Assembly (NCBI GenBank): GCA_900757255.1
Contig: CAAENE010000312.1
Coordinates: 1 to 6,678, forward strand
DNA from: Clostridia bacterium
Lineage (GTDB): Bacteria > Bacillota > Clostridia > HGM11514
Reading direction: 5' to 3'
Length of the DNA: 6,678 nt
Part shown: positions 1-6,643 of the stretch, piece after piece
Layout: every line of letters begins with the position of its first letter
Numbering within the stretch: the stretch's first letter is position 1
Made by a program: the position numbers and the translations under genes
Notes under the pieces: model-generated
Told to the model about the DNA's origin: nothing
Databases searched by the model: none
What the model saw: the letters and a program-made list of their open reading frames with translations, nothing else

Positions 1-26
1 AAAACGGGCGGCTTTTCTGCCGCCCG
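1..26 (-). terminator. Intrinsic terminator downstream of the amidase gene
   Basis: On the minus strand an 8-base-pair GC-only stem (positions 26-19 pairing with 12-5) encloses a 6-base loop and is followed by TTTT at 4-1, where the window ends, so the T tract may continue. It starts about 19 bases after the amidase stop codon, as expected for the end of the ruvCAB-amidase transcript. On the plus strand the same stem is followed by CCGTTTTCG, so it could also act on transcription entering from the left, less efficiently. Confidence 0.85.
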
Positions 27-44
27 CCGTTTTCGTTACAAGAA

Positions 45-1553
45 TTATTTTACGCTTTCATTGAGCGATCTGATAATACCGCTCGCCACGGCCTGCGCCA
101 CCTTTTCCCGGAAGGAGTCGTCCATCAGGCGTTTTAAATCGTCCGGGTTGGACATAAACGCTGTTTCCACCAGTACGGAGGGCATATTTGATTTACGCAG
201 AACGACCAGCTTGGAGCCATCCTTCAATTTCCTGTCGGTCGTGTCCAGCTTTTTCATCAGCTCATCCTGAACGATCTGGGCGACCTGTTTGCTGTTGATT
301 CCATATTCGGCGCTCTGGTCATTGTTATCATAGTGGGTTTCTGTACCATAAGCGTTGCTGGAGGTAAAGGAGTTACAGTGTATACTCACAAACAAAGACG
401 CGCCCATTTCATTTGCAATTTCAGGCCGTTCATAAAGATCCACTGTCTGATCGCCCGTCCGGAGAATATGGGTTTTTACACCTGCGTTTTTGAGAATCGT
501 ATTCAGCTTCAGGGAAATTGCAAGAGTGATATCCTTTTCAAGAACTGTTTTACCGTTATAGGTCGCTGTCGCACCGGCCTCACTGCCCCCATGCCCCGGA
601 TCGATCACAACCAGCTTATTTGCCGCTTTTGGATTCAAAGTAGCGTTCGGTTTTGTATTCGGGTCAACACTGGGTGAAATGGAGGGTACAATCGTCGGAC
701 TTGGCTTTGCAGTCGAGGTATCAAAGTCAATATAAATTGCGTTTTTCCCTTCCGGCTGCCAGAGGGCATAGCCGTCATCCTGCAAATCCAGCACCACGCG
801 CACAACATTCTCCTGATACTGCGATGCACGCACTGCTTTGATATAGCCGTTGTTCACTTCCTGTGAAAAATTTTTGGACGGAAAAACTGCATTGCTGATA
901 TCGACGACATACCTTGGATTCGCACTGGTATCAAGCGTAAAGGCATTGAATTTGGTAATTGCCTGGTCAGCTGTTATGACGACCCGAAAGGTTGTCCCAA
1001 AGGATTCGGTGTAAATCGAATTGACGCTGATATTCGGCGTCGGTGTTGGTGTCGGAGTTGATATAACAGGCGCCTGCACGCTCGCGATTCGATTGATGCC
1101 GTCCCATCCAACCTGGAAGCCCAGGTTTTCACTGACAAAACGCAGCGGAATAAAGGTCCTGTCGTTTATGATTTTCGCCGGCATCACCATAGATGAAGTC
1201 TGTCCGTTCACCTGTGCCAGCACTGAATCGATTGTCAGGACAATATGGTTCCCGTTATAATTGATATCGACCTTTCTATTATCGTTATCCCATTGCACGT
1301 CGGACTGCAGCATCTCAAAAAATGCTCTGGCCGGTATCATAGTGCAATCGAATAAAATCACCGGAGGCGGGTCAGATTGCACTGTCTGACCGTTGATTTG
1401 AACAAAAAACTGCTCTTCGCTGTAGGTATGTACCTTATCATCATAGATCAGCTGCAGCGTTACCTTGGGTAAAGCCTGTACCGCTGCAATTGGAAAGCAT
1501 TGCAATAACAACACAAGTATCAGTATAATACCAATATTTTTCCCTTTTCTCAT
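45..1553 (-). CDS. Secreted N-acetylmuramoyl-L-alanine amidase (CuAO-N1-like, AMIN and Amidase_3 domains)
   Basis: This 502-residue zinc enzyme is predicted to cut the amide bond between N-acetylmuramic acid and L-alanine in peptidoglycan outside the membrane. Residues 1-28 form a signal peptide: basic MRKGK, a leucine-rich core, and a likely cut after VQA. Residues about 44-160 resemble the copper amine oxidase N-terminal (stalk) domain, with its typical IPARAFFE and FIPLRFVSE repeats. A Pro-Thr linker (165-173) leads to an AMIN domain (about 176-278), a putative wall-targeting module. A second Pro/Ser/Thr linker (281-308) precedes the Amidase_3 domain (313-498). Expected zinc ligands are His321 (DPGHGG), Glu339 and His392 (SIHCN), and Glu463 (VETAFMSN) is the catalytic acid. 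GAGGTG lies 5 bases before the ATG. It follows ruvB by 86 bases on the same strand. Family and activity are confident; its role (division, sporulation, turnover) cannot be read from the sequence. Confidence 0.93.
   Translation of the reverse strand: MRKGKNIGIILILVLLLQCFPIAAVQALPKVTLQLIYDDKVHTYSEEQFFVQINGQTVQSDPPPVILFDCTMIPARAFFEMLQSDVQWDNDNRKVDINYNGNHIVLTIDSVLAQVNGQTSSMVMPAKIINDRTFIPLRFVSENLGFQVGWDGINRIASVQAPVISTPTPTPTPNISVNSIYTESFGTTFRVVITADQAITKFNAFTLDTSANPRYVVDISNAVFPSKNFSQEVNNGYIKAVRASQYQENVVRVVLDLQDDGYALWQPEGKNAIYIDFDTSTAKPSPTIVPSISPSVDPNTKPNATLNPKAANKLVVIDPGHGGSEAGATATYNGKTVLEKDITLAISLKLNTILKNAGVKTHILRTGDQTVDLYERPEIANEMGASLFVSIHCNSFTSSNAYGTETHYDNNDQSAEYGINSKQVAQIVQDELMKKLDTTDRKLKDGSKLVVLRKSNMPSVLVETAFMSNPDDLKRLMDDSFREKVAQAVASGIIRSLNESVK
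1035..1061 (-). repeat. Short Pro-Thr repeat tract in the amidase linker
   Basis: Codons for residues 165-173 of the amidase alternate Thr and Pro (STPTPTPTP), giving a short degenerate hexamer repeat in DNA. It marks the flexible linker between the copper-amine-oxidase-like domain and the AMIN domain. Such tracts can change length by slippage, but codon use here is mixed (GTC, GTT and GTG appear on the plus strand), which makes slippage less likely. Confidence 0.6.
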
Positions 1554-1617
1554 TCTGTCACCTCATCTCTCGTCATTTTCTTTTGTTTCTCTTTATCCTC
1601 TTTTTATCAATCGCCGC

Positions 1618-1626
1618 ATTGTATCA
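1618..1626 (-). promoter_or_regulatory. Possible extended -10 promoter for the amidase gene
   Basis: The minus strand reads TGATACAAT, that is TG-N-TACAAT, an extended -10 motif, in the 86-base gap between ruvB and the amidase gene. The predicted transcript would start near 1611 and have a leader of about 57 bases. The -35 region at 16-18 base spacing matches consensus poorly (GAATAA, GGAATA or CGGAAT) and overlaps the end of ruvB, so this is a weak call. The same 9-mer occurs upstream of ruvC at a nearly equal distance from its start codon. Confidence 0.35.
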
Positions 1627-1639
1627 AGGTATGGTTCTG

Positions 1640-2644
1640 TTATTCCGGCATCGGGATGCCGAAATGTTCATATGCTAATTTTGTTACAACACGCCCGCGC
1701 GGCGTACGGTTCAAAAAGCCGATCTGGATCAGGTAAGGCTCATAAACATCCTCTATGGTGTTGACCTCCTCGCCGATACAGGCGGCTATCGTTTCAACGC
1801 CGACCGGTCCTCCGTTAAAATTATGGATGATCGCTTTCACCATTTTTGCGTCGATCGCGTCCAGACCCAGCGGGTCAATTTCCAGCAGATTCAGGACAGC
1901 CGACGCCGCTTCCTGTGTAATGACGCCATTGCCGCGCACCTGTGCGTAATCGCGTGCTCTTTTCAGCAGCCGGTTGGCAATACGCGGCGTACCGCGGGAC
2001 CGCCTTGCTATCTCCGCAGCACCTGACGTTTCAATTTCCATTTCCAGGATTTTAGCGCTGCGCATAACGATTTTCACCAATTCCTCAACCGTATATAATT
2101 CCAGCCGGGAAATCACACCGAACCGGTCGCGCAGAGGGCTGGACAGCAGCCCTGCCCTTGTGGTCGCGCCAATCAGAGTGAATTTAGGCAAATCCAGCCG
2201 GATAGACCGGGCTGACGGCCCTTTCCCGATGATGATATCCAGCGCATAATCCTCCATAGCCGGATACAAGATTTCCTCAACATAGCGGGAAAGGCCATGG
2301 ATTTCATCAATAAACAAAATATCGTTTGCCGCTAAATTGGTCAAGATAGCCGCAAGATCTCCCGGTTTTTCGATAGCCGGTCCGGAGGTAATGCGGATAT
2401 TGACTCCCATTTCATTCGCTATGATATTAGCCAGAGTGGTTTTTCCCAATCCCGGAGGGCCATACAGCAAAACATGGTCAAGCGGCTCGCAGCGCTGTTT
2501 GGCAGCTTCAATAAAAATCGACAGGTTTTCCTTTGCCTTCTCCTGTCCCACATATTCCCCCATGTTTCGGGGACGGAGAGGGATTTCACTGTCGAATTCT
2601 TCTTCCATGATTTCCCCTGTCACGATCCTGTTTTCCATGTCCAT
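1640..2644 (-). CDS. ruvB: Holliday junction branch migration ATPase RuvB
   Basis: RuvB is the AAA+ motor that forms hexameric rings on DNA flanking a RuvA-bound Holliday junction and drives branch migration by ATP hydrolysis. The 334 residues match the usual family length. Walker A is GPPGLGKTT (62-70), Walker B is DILFIDEIH (108-116), sensor 1 lies in GATTRAG (159-165), and the arginine-finger segment is SPLRDRFG (169-176, probable finger Arg174). Sensor 2 lies in RGTPRIANRLLKR (217-229). The C-terminal winged-helix domain ends with RTPRGRVVT (313-321). One departure is Gly117 after DEIH, where family members usually have Arg. The gene starts 12 bases after the ruvA stop. Its ribosome binding site AGGGGG overlaps that stop codon, 8 bases before the ATG, implying coupled translation. 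A second ATG two codons in is possible but less well spaced. Confidence 0.98.
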   Translation of the reverse strand: MDMENRIVTGEIMEEEFDSEIPLRPRNMGEYVGQEKAKENLSIFIEAAKQRCEPLDHVLLYGPPGLGKTTLANIIANEMGVNIRITSGPAIEKPGDLAAILTNLAANDILFIDEIHGLSRYVEEILYPAMEDYALDIIIGKGPSARSIRLDLPKFTLIGATTRAGLLSSPLRDRFGVISRLELYTVEELVKIVMRSAKILEMEIETSGAAEIARRSRGTPRIANRLLKRARDYAQVRGNGVITQEAASAVLNLLEIDPLGLDAIDAKMVKAIIHNFNGGPVGVETIAACIGEEVNTIEDVYEPYLIQIGFLNRTPRGRVVTKLAYEHFGIPMPE

Positions 2645-2656
2645 CTGTATATCCCC

Positions 2657-3244
2657 CTACTTCATCAGCTTTTTCAGCGCTTCTTTGATGGTATCCTCCA
2701 GCGGCAGGCCGTCTTCCACCAGCCGGACGGCTTTCATCGCCTCTTTATAGGAATACCCAAGTACAACAAGTGCATTTGCCGCCTCGTCATCCTGATTGCC
2801 GCCGCTTTCCGGTGCAAATCCAGTATCCTCCGGCACTAAATTATCCTTTTTCAGCTTGTCCTTCAGTTCCAGAATGATCCGCTGGGCCATTTTCGGACCG
2901 ACTCCCTGCGCCTTGGTAATTTCCTTTACATTATTGGTAACGACCGCAAGTGCAAAATCAGCCGCTGTGATACTGGACAGCACTGATATAGCGGCTTTTG
3001 GGCCAACACCTGACACCGAAATCAGCAGCTGGAAGGTATTGAGCTCTTCCTCGCTCAAAAATCCGTATAAATCCATGATCCCTTCTCTCACATGCAGATA
3101 GGTATACATAGTGGCATCGGCGTCCAGCTGAATTCTGTTTTTCGTTGCAAGGCTGGTATAGAGCTTAAAACCAACTCCGCCCGCCTCAATAACTGCATAG
3201 TCAAGACCCGTGTGGGTCACCTTTCCTTTGATGTGATGAAACAT
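2657..3244 (-). CDS. ruvA: Holliday junction DNA-binding protein RuvA
   Basis: RuvA binds four-way DNA junctions as a tetramer and loads and stimulates RuvB. The 195-residue protein has an N-terminal OB-fold (about 1-62, starting MFHHIKGKV, typical of the family). Two helix-hairpin-helix motifs follow: SGVGPKAAISVLS around 78-90 and GVGPKMAQRIILELK around 114-128. After an acidic, flexible linker (about 135-150), a C-terminal RuvB-binding domain covers about 152-195. The open frame extends upstream to an ATG at 3274. The start at 3244 is preferred because AGGAGG (3254-3249) sits just before it and the family begins with M-x-x-x-I-K-G; the upstream extension (MERQGVIGGA) merely translates the ribosome binding site. 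The gene lies between ruvC (105-base gap) and ruvB (12-base gap), so the three genes form a resolvasome operon. Confidence 0.97.
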   Translation of the reverse strand: MFHHIKGKVTHTGLDYAVIEAGGVGFKLYTSLATKNRIQLDADATMYTYLHVREGIMDLYGFLSEEELNTFQLLISVSGVGPKAAISVLSSITAADFALAVVTNNVKEITKAQGVGPKMAQRIILELKDKLKKDNLVPEDTGFAPESGGNQDDEAANALVVLGYSYKEAMKAVRLVEDGLPLEDTIKEALKKLMK

Positions 3245-3248
3245 AGCT

Positions 3249-3254
3249 CCTCCT
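3249..3254 (-). promoter_or_regulatory. Ribosome binding site that fixes the ruvA start
   Basis: AGGAGG on the minus strand lies 4 bases before the ATG ending at 3244. This is slightly close but is a full anti-16S match. It sits inside the longer reading frame that starts at 3274, which argues against that longer start. Confidence 0.75.
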
Positions 3255-3349
3255 ATCACCCCCTGTCTTTCCATAATCTATTTAGACGAAAACAAAGGGC
3301 TAATTGTTTCTTGCAAATTGCCTGAAAATCCCCGGCAGATAGCACTTCA

Positions 3350-3841
3350 TTATGAATAAGATAACTTATTAAACTTATACGAATGCGCATGGCAGACAGC
3401 CAGCGCAAGCGCATCGGCCGCATCGTCCGGCTTTGGGATTTCAGTCAGATTCAGCAGCGTTTTTGTCATGAACTGTACCTGCGCTTTGTCCGCACGGCCG
3501 TACCCGACAATCGCCTGCTTGACCTGAAGCGGCGTATACTCGTAGACCGGAACCGCCTTGTGTTCGGCGCATAGCAGTATCACTCCTCTTGCATGGCCGA
3601 CCTGGATTGCTGTTTTGACATTGGTGTTAAAAAACAGTTCCTCCACCGACATAAAATCAGGCCGGTATCGATCAATGATATCGTTCAGTTCATGAAAAAT
3701 ATAAAGCAGCCTTTTGCTGAACGGCATTTCTTTCGGGGTTTCTACCGCGCCGAAATCAATGACCTTAAACTTATTTCCTATGTAGTCCACAACGCCGTAA
3801 CCAACGATAGCATAGCCCGGGTCTATTCCTAAAATCCGCAT
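3350..3841 (-). CDS. ruvC: Crossover junction endodeoxyribonuclease RuvC
   Basis: RuvC is the dimeric Holliday junction resolvase that makes symmetric nicks in junctions processed by RuvAB. The 163-residue protein has the RNase H-like fold signature and all four expected acidic catalytic residues: Asp7 in GIDPG, Glu67 in SVEELF, and Asp140 and Asp143 in PDDAADALALA. Other family landmarks are GHARGVILL (82-90), YTPLQVKQAIVGYGRADKAQVQ (102-123), and a C-terminal histidine-containing helix (AVCHAHS). The frame runs upstream to a TTG at 3883, but the ATG at 3841 is chosen because AGGAG (3853-3849) precedes it by 7 bases and the protein then begins MRILGIDPG as in homologues. It heads the ruvC-ruvA-ruvB set and is divergent from argG. 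Confidence 0.97.
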   Translation of the reverse strand: MRILGIDPGYAIVGYGVVDYIGNKFKVIDFGAVETPKEMPFSKRLLYIFHELNDIIDRYRPDFMSVEELFFNTNVKTAIQVGHARGVILLCAEHKAVPVYEYTPLQVKQAIVGYGRADKAQVQFMTKTLLNLTEIPKPDDAADALALAVCHAHSYKFNKLSYS

Positions 3842-3901
3842 ATCCGCACTCCTGTTACAATAAATAAGTAGAAAAACTTTCAATTTTTGTCATGTTTACA
3901 G

Positions 3902-3930
3902 TTTACAATTGTATCACATTTTAGTATAAT
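3902..3930 (+). promoter_or_regulatory. Sigma-A-type promoter of argG
   Basis: TTTACA at 3902-3907 (5 of 6 to the -35 consensus) and a perfect TATAAT at 3925-3930 are separated by exactly 17 bases. The expected transcription start is near 3937, giving a leader of about 35 bases that contains the ribosome binding site. This is the best promoter in the window and drives argG, and probably argH by read-through. Confidence 0.85.
3908..3916 (-). promoter_or_regulatory. Possible extended -10 promoter for ruvC
   Basis: On the minus strand TGATACAAT gives TG-N-TACAAT, an extended -10 element, with a predicted start near 3901 and a leader of about 60 bases to ruvC. The -35 at 17-base spacing is poor (TTTATT), so the call relies on the extended -10. 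It lies inside the spacer of the argG promoter on the other strand, so the two polymerase sites would physically overlap. Confidence 0.45.
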
Positions 3931-3938
3931 AATAAACA

Positions 3939-3956
3939 AAAAAATTTAAATTTTTT
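3939..3956 (+). repeat. 18-base A/T palindrome in the argG leader
   Basis: A perfect palindrome made only of A and T (six A, TTT, AAA, six T) sits between the predicted argG transcription start and its ribosome binding site. Its size and place suit a repressor operator, and arginine repressors (ArgR/AhrC) use roughly 18-base AT-rich palindromes. However, it lacks the TGAAT...ATTCA core of known ARG boxes. As RNA it could form only a weak A-U hairpin. Its function is unproven and it may reflect base composition. Confidence 0.4.
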
Positions 3957-3958
3957 CC

Positions 3959-3964
3959 GGAGGT
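3959..3964 (+). promoter_or_regulatory. Ribosome binding site of argG
   Basis: GGAGGT lies 7 bases before the ATG at 3972, a near-ideal site. It directly follows the A/T palindrome, so anything binding that palindrome could also affect ribosome access. Confidence 0.85.
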
Positions 3965-3971
3965 TAAAAAT

Positions 3972-5192
3972 ATGTCGAAAGAAAAGGTTATATTAGCGTA
4001 TTCCGGCGGACTTGATACATCCATTATTATTCCCTGGCTGAAAGAGAATTACGATTACGAGGTCATTGCCGTTGCAGGCGATGTCGGCCAAGGCGAGGAA
4101 TTGGAGCCGCTGCGCGAAAAAGCAATCAAAACCGGCGCAAGCAAAATATATATCGAGGATTTGACTGAAGAATTTATTACTGACTTTATTTTTCCGACCT
4201 TAAAAGCACAGGCTGTTTATGAGGGCAAATATTTGCTGGGCACCTCCTTTGCGCGTCCCTGTATTGCAAAACGTCTTGTTGAGATCGCAGAAAAAGAAGG
4301 CGCTGTCGCTATCTGCCATGGCTGCACCGGTAAAGGAAACGACCAGGCACGCTTTGAGCTGACCATTAAGGCTTTGGCGCCTCATTTGAAAATCATCGCT
4401 CCCTGGAGAATTTGGGATATCAAATCCCGTGAAGATGAAATCGATTATGCGCAGGCGCGCGGTATTGACGTTCCGGTTACCAAAAAAGACAATTACTCGA
4501 TGGACCGCAATATCTGGCACCTGTCCCACGAAGGAATGGACCTTGAAGACCCGTCCAACGAACCCGATTATGACCGTATTTTAAAGCTCGGCGTATCTCC
4601 GGAAAAAGCGCCTGACAAAGCAACTTATATTGAAATTGAATTTGAAAAAGGGATTCCGGTCAAGGTAGACGGCAAAGCCATGGCCCCTGTTGAAATGATG
4701 AAATATCTCAATAAAGTCGGCGGTGAGAACGGAGTCGGTATCATTGATATGGTGGAAAACCGCCTTGTCGGCATGAAATCCCGCGGTGTTTATGAAACTC
4801 CCGGCGGAACTATCCTGTATGCAGCGCATAAAGAGCTGGAATATTTAACGCTCGACCGCATGACCTTGAACTGCAAGCAGCAGCTGGCAATCAAATTTGC
4901 CGATCTGGTCTATGACGGCAATTGGTATACCCCCTTACGTGAAGCTCTGTCCGCTTTTGTTGATTCTACTCAGCAAACGGTGACCGGAACGGTAAAATTA
5001 AAATTATATAAAGGCAACATTATTCCGGCGGGTGCAACCTCTCCCTATTCCCTGTATGACGAAGATATTGCAACCTTCTCCGCGGATGAAGTTTATAACC
5101 AGAAGGATTCCGAAGGGTTTATCAACCTGTTTGGCCTGCCGCTGAAAGTCCGCGCAATGATGCTTCAGAAAAACAATAAAGAGAAGAAATAA
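3972..5192 (+). CDS. argG: Argininosuccinate synthase
   Basis: ArgG is the cytoplasmic enzyme that joins citrulline and aspartate, using ATP (to AMP and pyrophosphate), to make argininosuccinate, the penultimate step of arginine synthesis. The 406-residue protein has the usual family length. The N-terminal nucleotide-binding domain carries the PP-loop AYSGGLDTS (9-17), and GCTGKGNDQARFE (117-129) is the second family signature. NYSMDRNIWHLSHEGMDLEDP (174-194) and IDMVENRLVGMKSRGVYETPGG (258-279) are further conserved substrate-binding and tetramerisation segments. The start is fixed by GGAGGT 7 bases upstream and by the normal N-terminus. It is transcribed divergently from ruvC and is followed after 65 bases by argH, forming a two-gene arginine unit. 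No truncation or missing catalytic motif is seen. Confidence 0.98.
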   Translation: MSKEKVILAYSGGLDTSIIIPWLKENYDYEVIAVAGDVGQGEELEPLREKAIKTGASKIYIEDLTEEFITDFIFPTLKAQAVYEGKYLLGTSFARPCIAKRLVEIAEKEGAVAICHGCTGKGNDQARFELTIKALAPHLKIIAPWRIWDIKSREDEIDYAQARGIDVPVTKKDNYSMDRNIWHLSHEGMDLEDPSNEPDYDRILKLGVSPEKAPDKATYIEIEFEKGIPVKVDGKAMAPVEMMKYLNKVGGENGVGIIDMVENRLVGMKSRGVYETPGGTILYAAHKELEYLTLDRMTLNCKQQLAIKFADLVYDGNWYTPLREALSAFVDSTQQTVTGTVKLKLYKGNIIPAGATSPYSLYDEDIATFSADEVYNQKDSEGFINLFGLPLKVRAMMLQKNNKEKK

Positions 5193-5196
5193 GCTG

Positions 5197-5226
5197 AAAG
5201 GCCGGCGCATCACTTGCCGGCCTTTT
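5197..5226 (+). terminator. Hairpin with short T tract between argG and argH
   Basis: A perfect 10-base-pair stem (5197-5206 with 5216-5225, core GGCCGGC/GCCGGCC) closes a 9-base loop and is followed by one more T and then CT. It begins 4 bases after the argG stop. The T run (TTTTCT) is short and partly within the stem, so termination may be incomplete. It could be a partial terminator that lowers argH relative to argG, or a 3'-end stabiliser after RNA processing. I see no clear promoter between it and argH, which implies read-through. Confidence 0.65.
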
Positions 5227-5243
5227 CTATCGAACTTAAAATT

Positions 5244-5249
5244 GGAGGG
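5244..5249 (+). promoter_or_regulatory. Ribosome binding site of argH
   Basis: GGAGGG lies 8 bases before the ATG at 5258. It is outside the upstream hairpin, so the hairpin itself does not mask translation start. Confidence 0.85.
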
Positions 5250-5257
5250 ACTTTTCA

Positions 5258-6643
5258 ATGAGTAAATTATGGGGAGGGCGGTTCTCCAAAGAAACCGATA
5301 AGCTGGTCGACGATTTTAACTCGTCCATCCGCTTTGACTGCCGCATGTACGAGCAGGATATCAAAGGCAGTATTGCCCATGCAACGATGTTAGGAAAATG
5401 CGGTATTATCCCGCTGGAGGACAGCCAGGCAATCGTGAAAGAGCTCAATACGATTTTATTGGACATCCAGCTGGGTAATGTGGAATTCACCGTCGACGCT
5501 GAAGATATCCACATGAATATCGAAAAAATCCTGATCGACCGCATTGGCGATACCGGCAAAAAGCTGCATACCGGCCGCAGCCGGAACGACCAGGTCGCTT
5601 TAGACCTCAGACTGTACCTGCGTGACGAAACCAAGGTTATCATCGCTGAACTGAAAACCTTATTGCTCACCATTTTGGAATTATCCGAACAGCATTTAAA
5701 TACGGTTATGCCCGGCTATACCCATCTGCAAAAAGCGCAGCCGATTACTCTGGCGCATTATTTGATGGCTTATTACGAGATGTTTAAGCGCGACTACGAC
5801 CGCTTGCACGACTGTTATAAGCGTATCAATATCATGCCGCTTGGCTCAGGTGCATTGGCTGGCACAACCTATCCCCTTGACCGGGAAATGGTTGCAAAGC
5901 TGCTGGATTTTGACGGTGTGACACAAAACTCTCTGGACGGCGTTTCCGACCGGGATTTTGCCCTGGAGCTTTGCTTTGACCTGTCAGCCATTATGATGCA
6001 TCTGTCCCGCATCTCAGAGGAAATGATTTTGTGGAACACCAATGAATTTGGATTTATTGAGCTGGACGACGCTTATTCGACCGGCAGTTCCATTATGCCG
6101 CAGAAAAAAAACCCTGATGTTGCCGAGCTGACGCGCGGGAAGACCGGGCGTGTTTACGGCGATTTGATGTCTCTTCTGACCATGATGAAAGGGCTGCCCC
6201 TTGCATACAACAAGGACATGCAGGAGGATAAGGAACAGATATTCGATGCAGTCGATACGGTGAAACAAGTTTTGCCGGTCTTTACGCATATGCTGGAAAC
6301 CACGACTTTTCATAAAGAAACAATGAGAAAAGGCGCAGCACAGGGTTTTACCAATGCTACCGACCTTGCCGATTATCTGGTCAAACGCGGCATTCCATTC
6401 CGCAGCGCACACGAAATCGTCGGAAAGATGGTAGCAAAAGCGCTTTGTGAAAACAAGGCGCTGGATGATTTTACGCTGGAGGAAATGAAAGAATTTTCAC
6501 CCCAGATTCAAGAGGATATTTTTGACGCAATCTCCCTTACTACCTGCGTCAATGACAGAAAAGTGACAGGCGGTCCGGCACCGGCCGCCGTCGCACTTGA
6601 AATAAAGAGAGCCAAAGAAGCCTTTGGCATCAAGTATATATAA
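5258..6643 (+). CDS. argH: Argininosuccinate lyase
   Basis: ArgH splits argininosuccinate into arginine and fumarate, the final step of arginine synthesis, and belongs to the fumarase/aspartase superfamily of homotetrameric lyases. The 461 residues match the usual length. The N-terminus KLWGGRFS (3-10) is typical. Conserved region 1 is HTGRSRNDQVA (104-114), region 2 is GYTHLQKAQP (153-162, with His156 in the active site), and region 3 is the superfamily signature GSSIMPQKKNPD (276-287), whose mobile loop carries the catalytic serine (277 or 278). The C-terminal domain (about 365-461) ends normally with VTGGPAPAAVALEI near 436-449. It lies 65 bases after argG with its own ribosome binding site. 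No promoter is evident in the gap, so it is probably co-transcribed with argG past the intervening hairpin. Superfamily relatives (adenylosuccinate lyase, fumarase) are excluded by the ArgH-specific N-terminus and gene context. Confidence 0.98.
   Translation: MSKLWGGRFSKETDKLVDDFNSSIRFDCRMYEQDIKGSIAHATMLGKCGIIPLEDSQAIVKELNTILLDIQLGNVEFTVDAEDIHMNIEKILIDRIGDTGKKLHTGRSRNDQVALDLRLYLRDETKVIIAELKTLLLTILELSEQHLNTVMPGYTHLQKAQPITLAHYLMAYYEMFKRDYDRLHDCYKRINIMPLGSGALAGTTYPLDREMVAKLLDFDGVTQNSLDGVSDRDFALELCFDLSAIMMHLSRISEEMILWNTNEFGFIELDDAYSTGSSIMPQKKNPDVAELTRGKTGRVYGDLMSLLTMMKGLPLAYNKDMQEDKEQIFDAVDTVKQVLPVFTHMLETTTFHKETMRKGAAQGFTNATDLADYLVKRGIPFRSAHEIVGKMVAKALCENKALDDFTLEEMKEFSPQIQEDIFDAISLTTCVNDRKVTGGPAPAAVALEIKRAKEAFGIKYI

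Noticed and set aside
333..841. Plus- and minus-strand open frames of 62-114 residues inside the amidase gene
   Set aside because: They are out of frame with a clearly conserved domain protein and show no family signature or translation signals.
3245..3274. Longer RuvA start (10 extra residues, from ATG at 3274)
   Set aside because: The extension translates the AGGAGG ribosome binding site and does not resemble RuvA N-termini; the ATG ending at 3244 gives the family-typical MFHHIKG start.
3245..3349. Possible terminator or separate promoter in the ruvC-ruvA gap
   Set aside because: Only weak 4-base stems (TGCC/GGCA) without a T tract and no -35/-10 pair worth calling were found; the 105 bases are treated as plain operon spacer.
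3842..3883. Longer RuvC start (14 extra residues, from TTG at 3883)
   Set aside because: There is no ribosome binding site before the TTG, while the ATG at 3841 has AGGAG at 7-base spacing and yields MRILGIDPG.
4200..4829. Reverse-strand open frames of 82-109 residues inside argG
   Set aside because: They lie antisense to well-conserved argG codons, lack recognisable motifs or ribosome binding sites, and are coding-strand shadows.
5236..5673. Reverse-strand 145-residue open frame over the start of argH
   Set aside because: It is low-complexity Ser/Ile/Arg-rich, antisense to conserved ArgH motifs, and has no supporting start signal.
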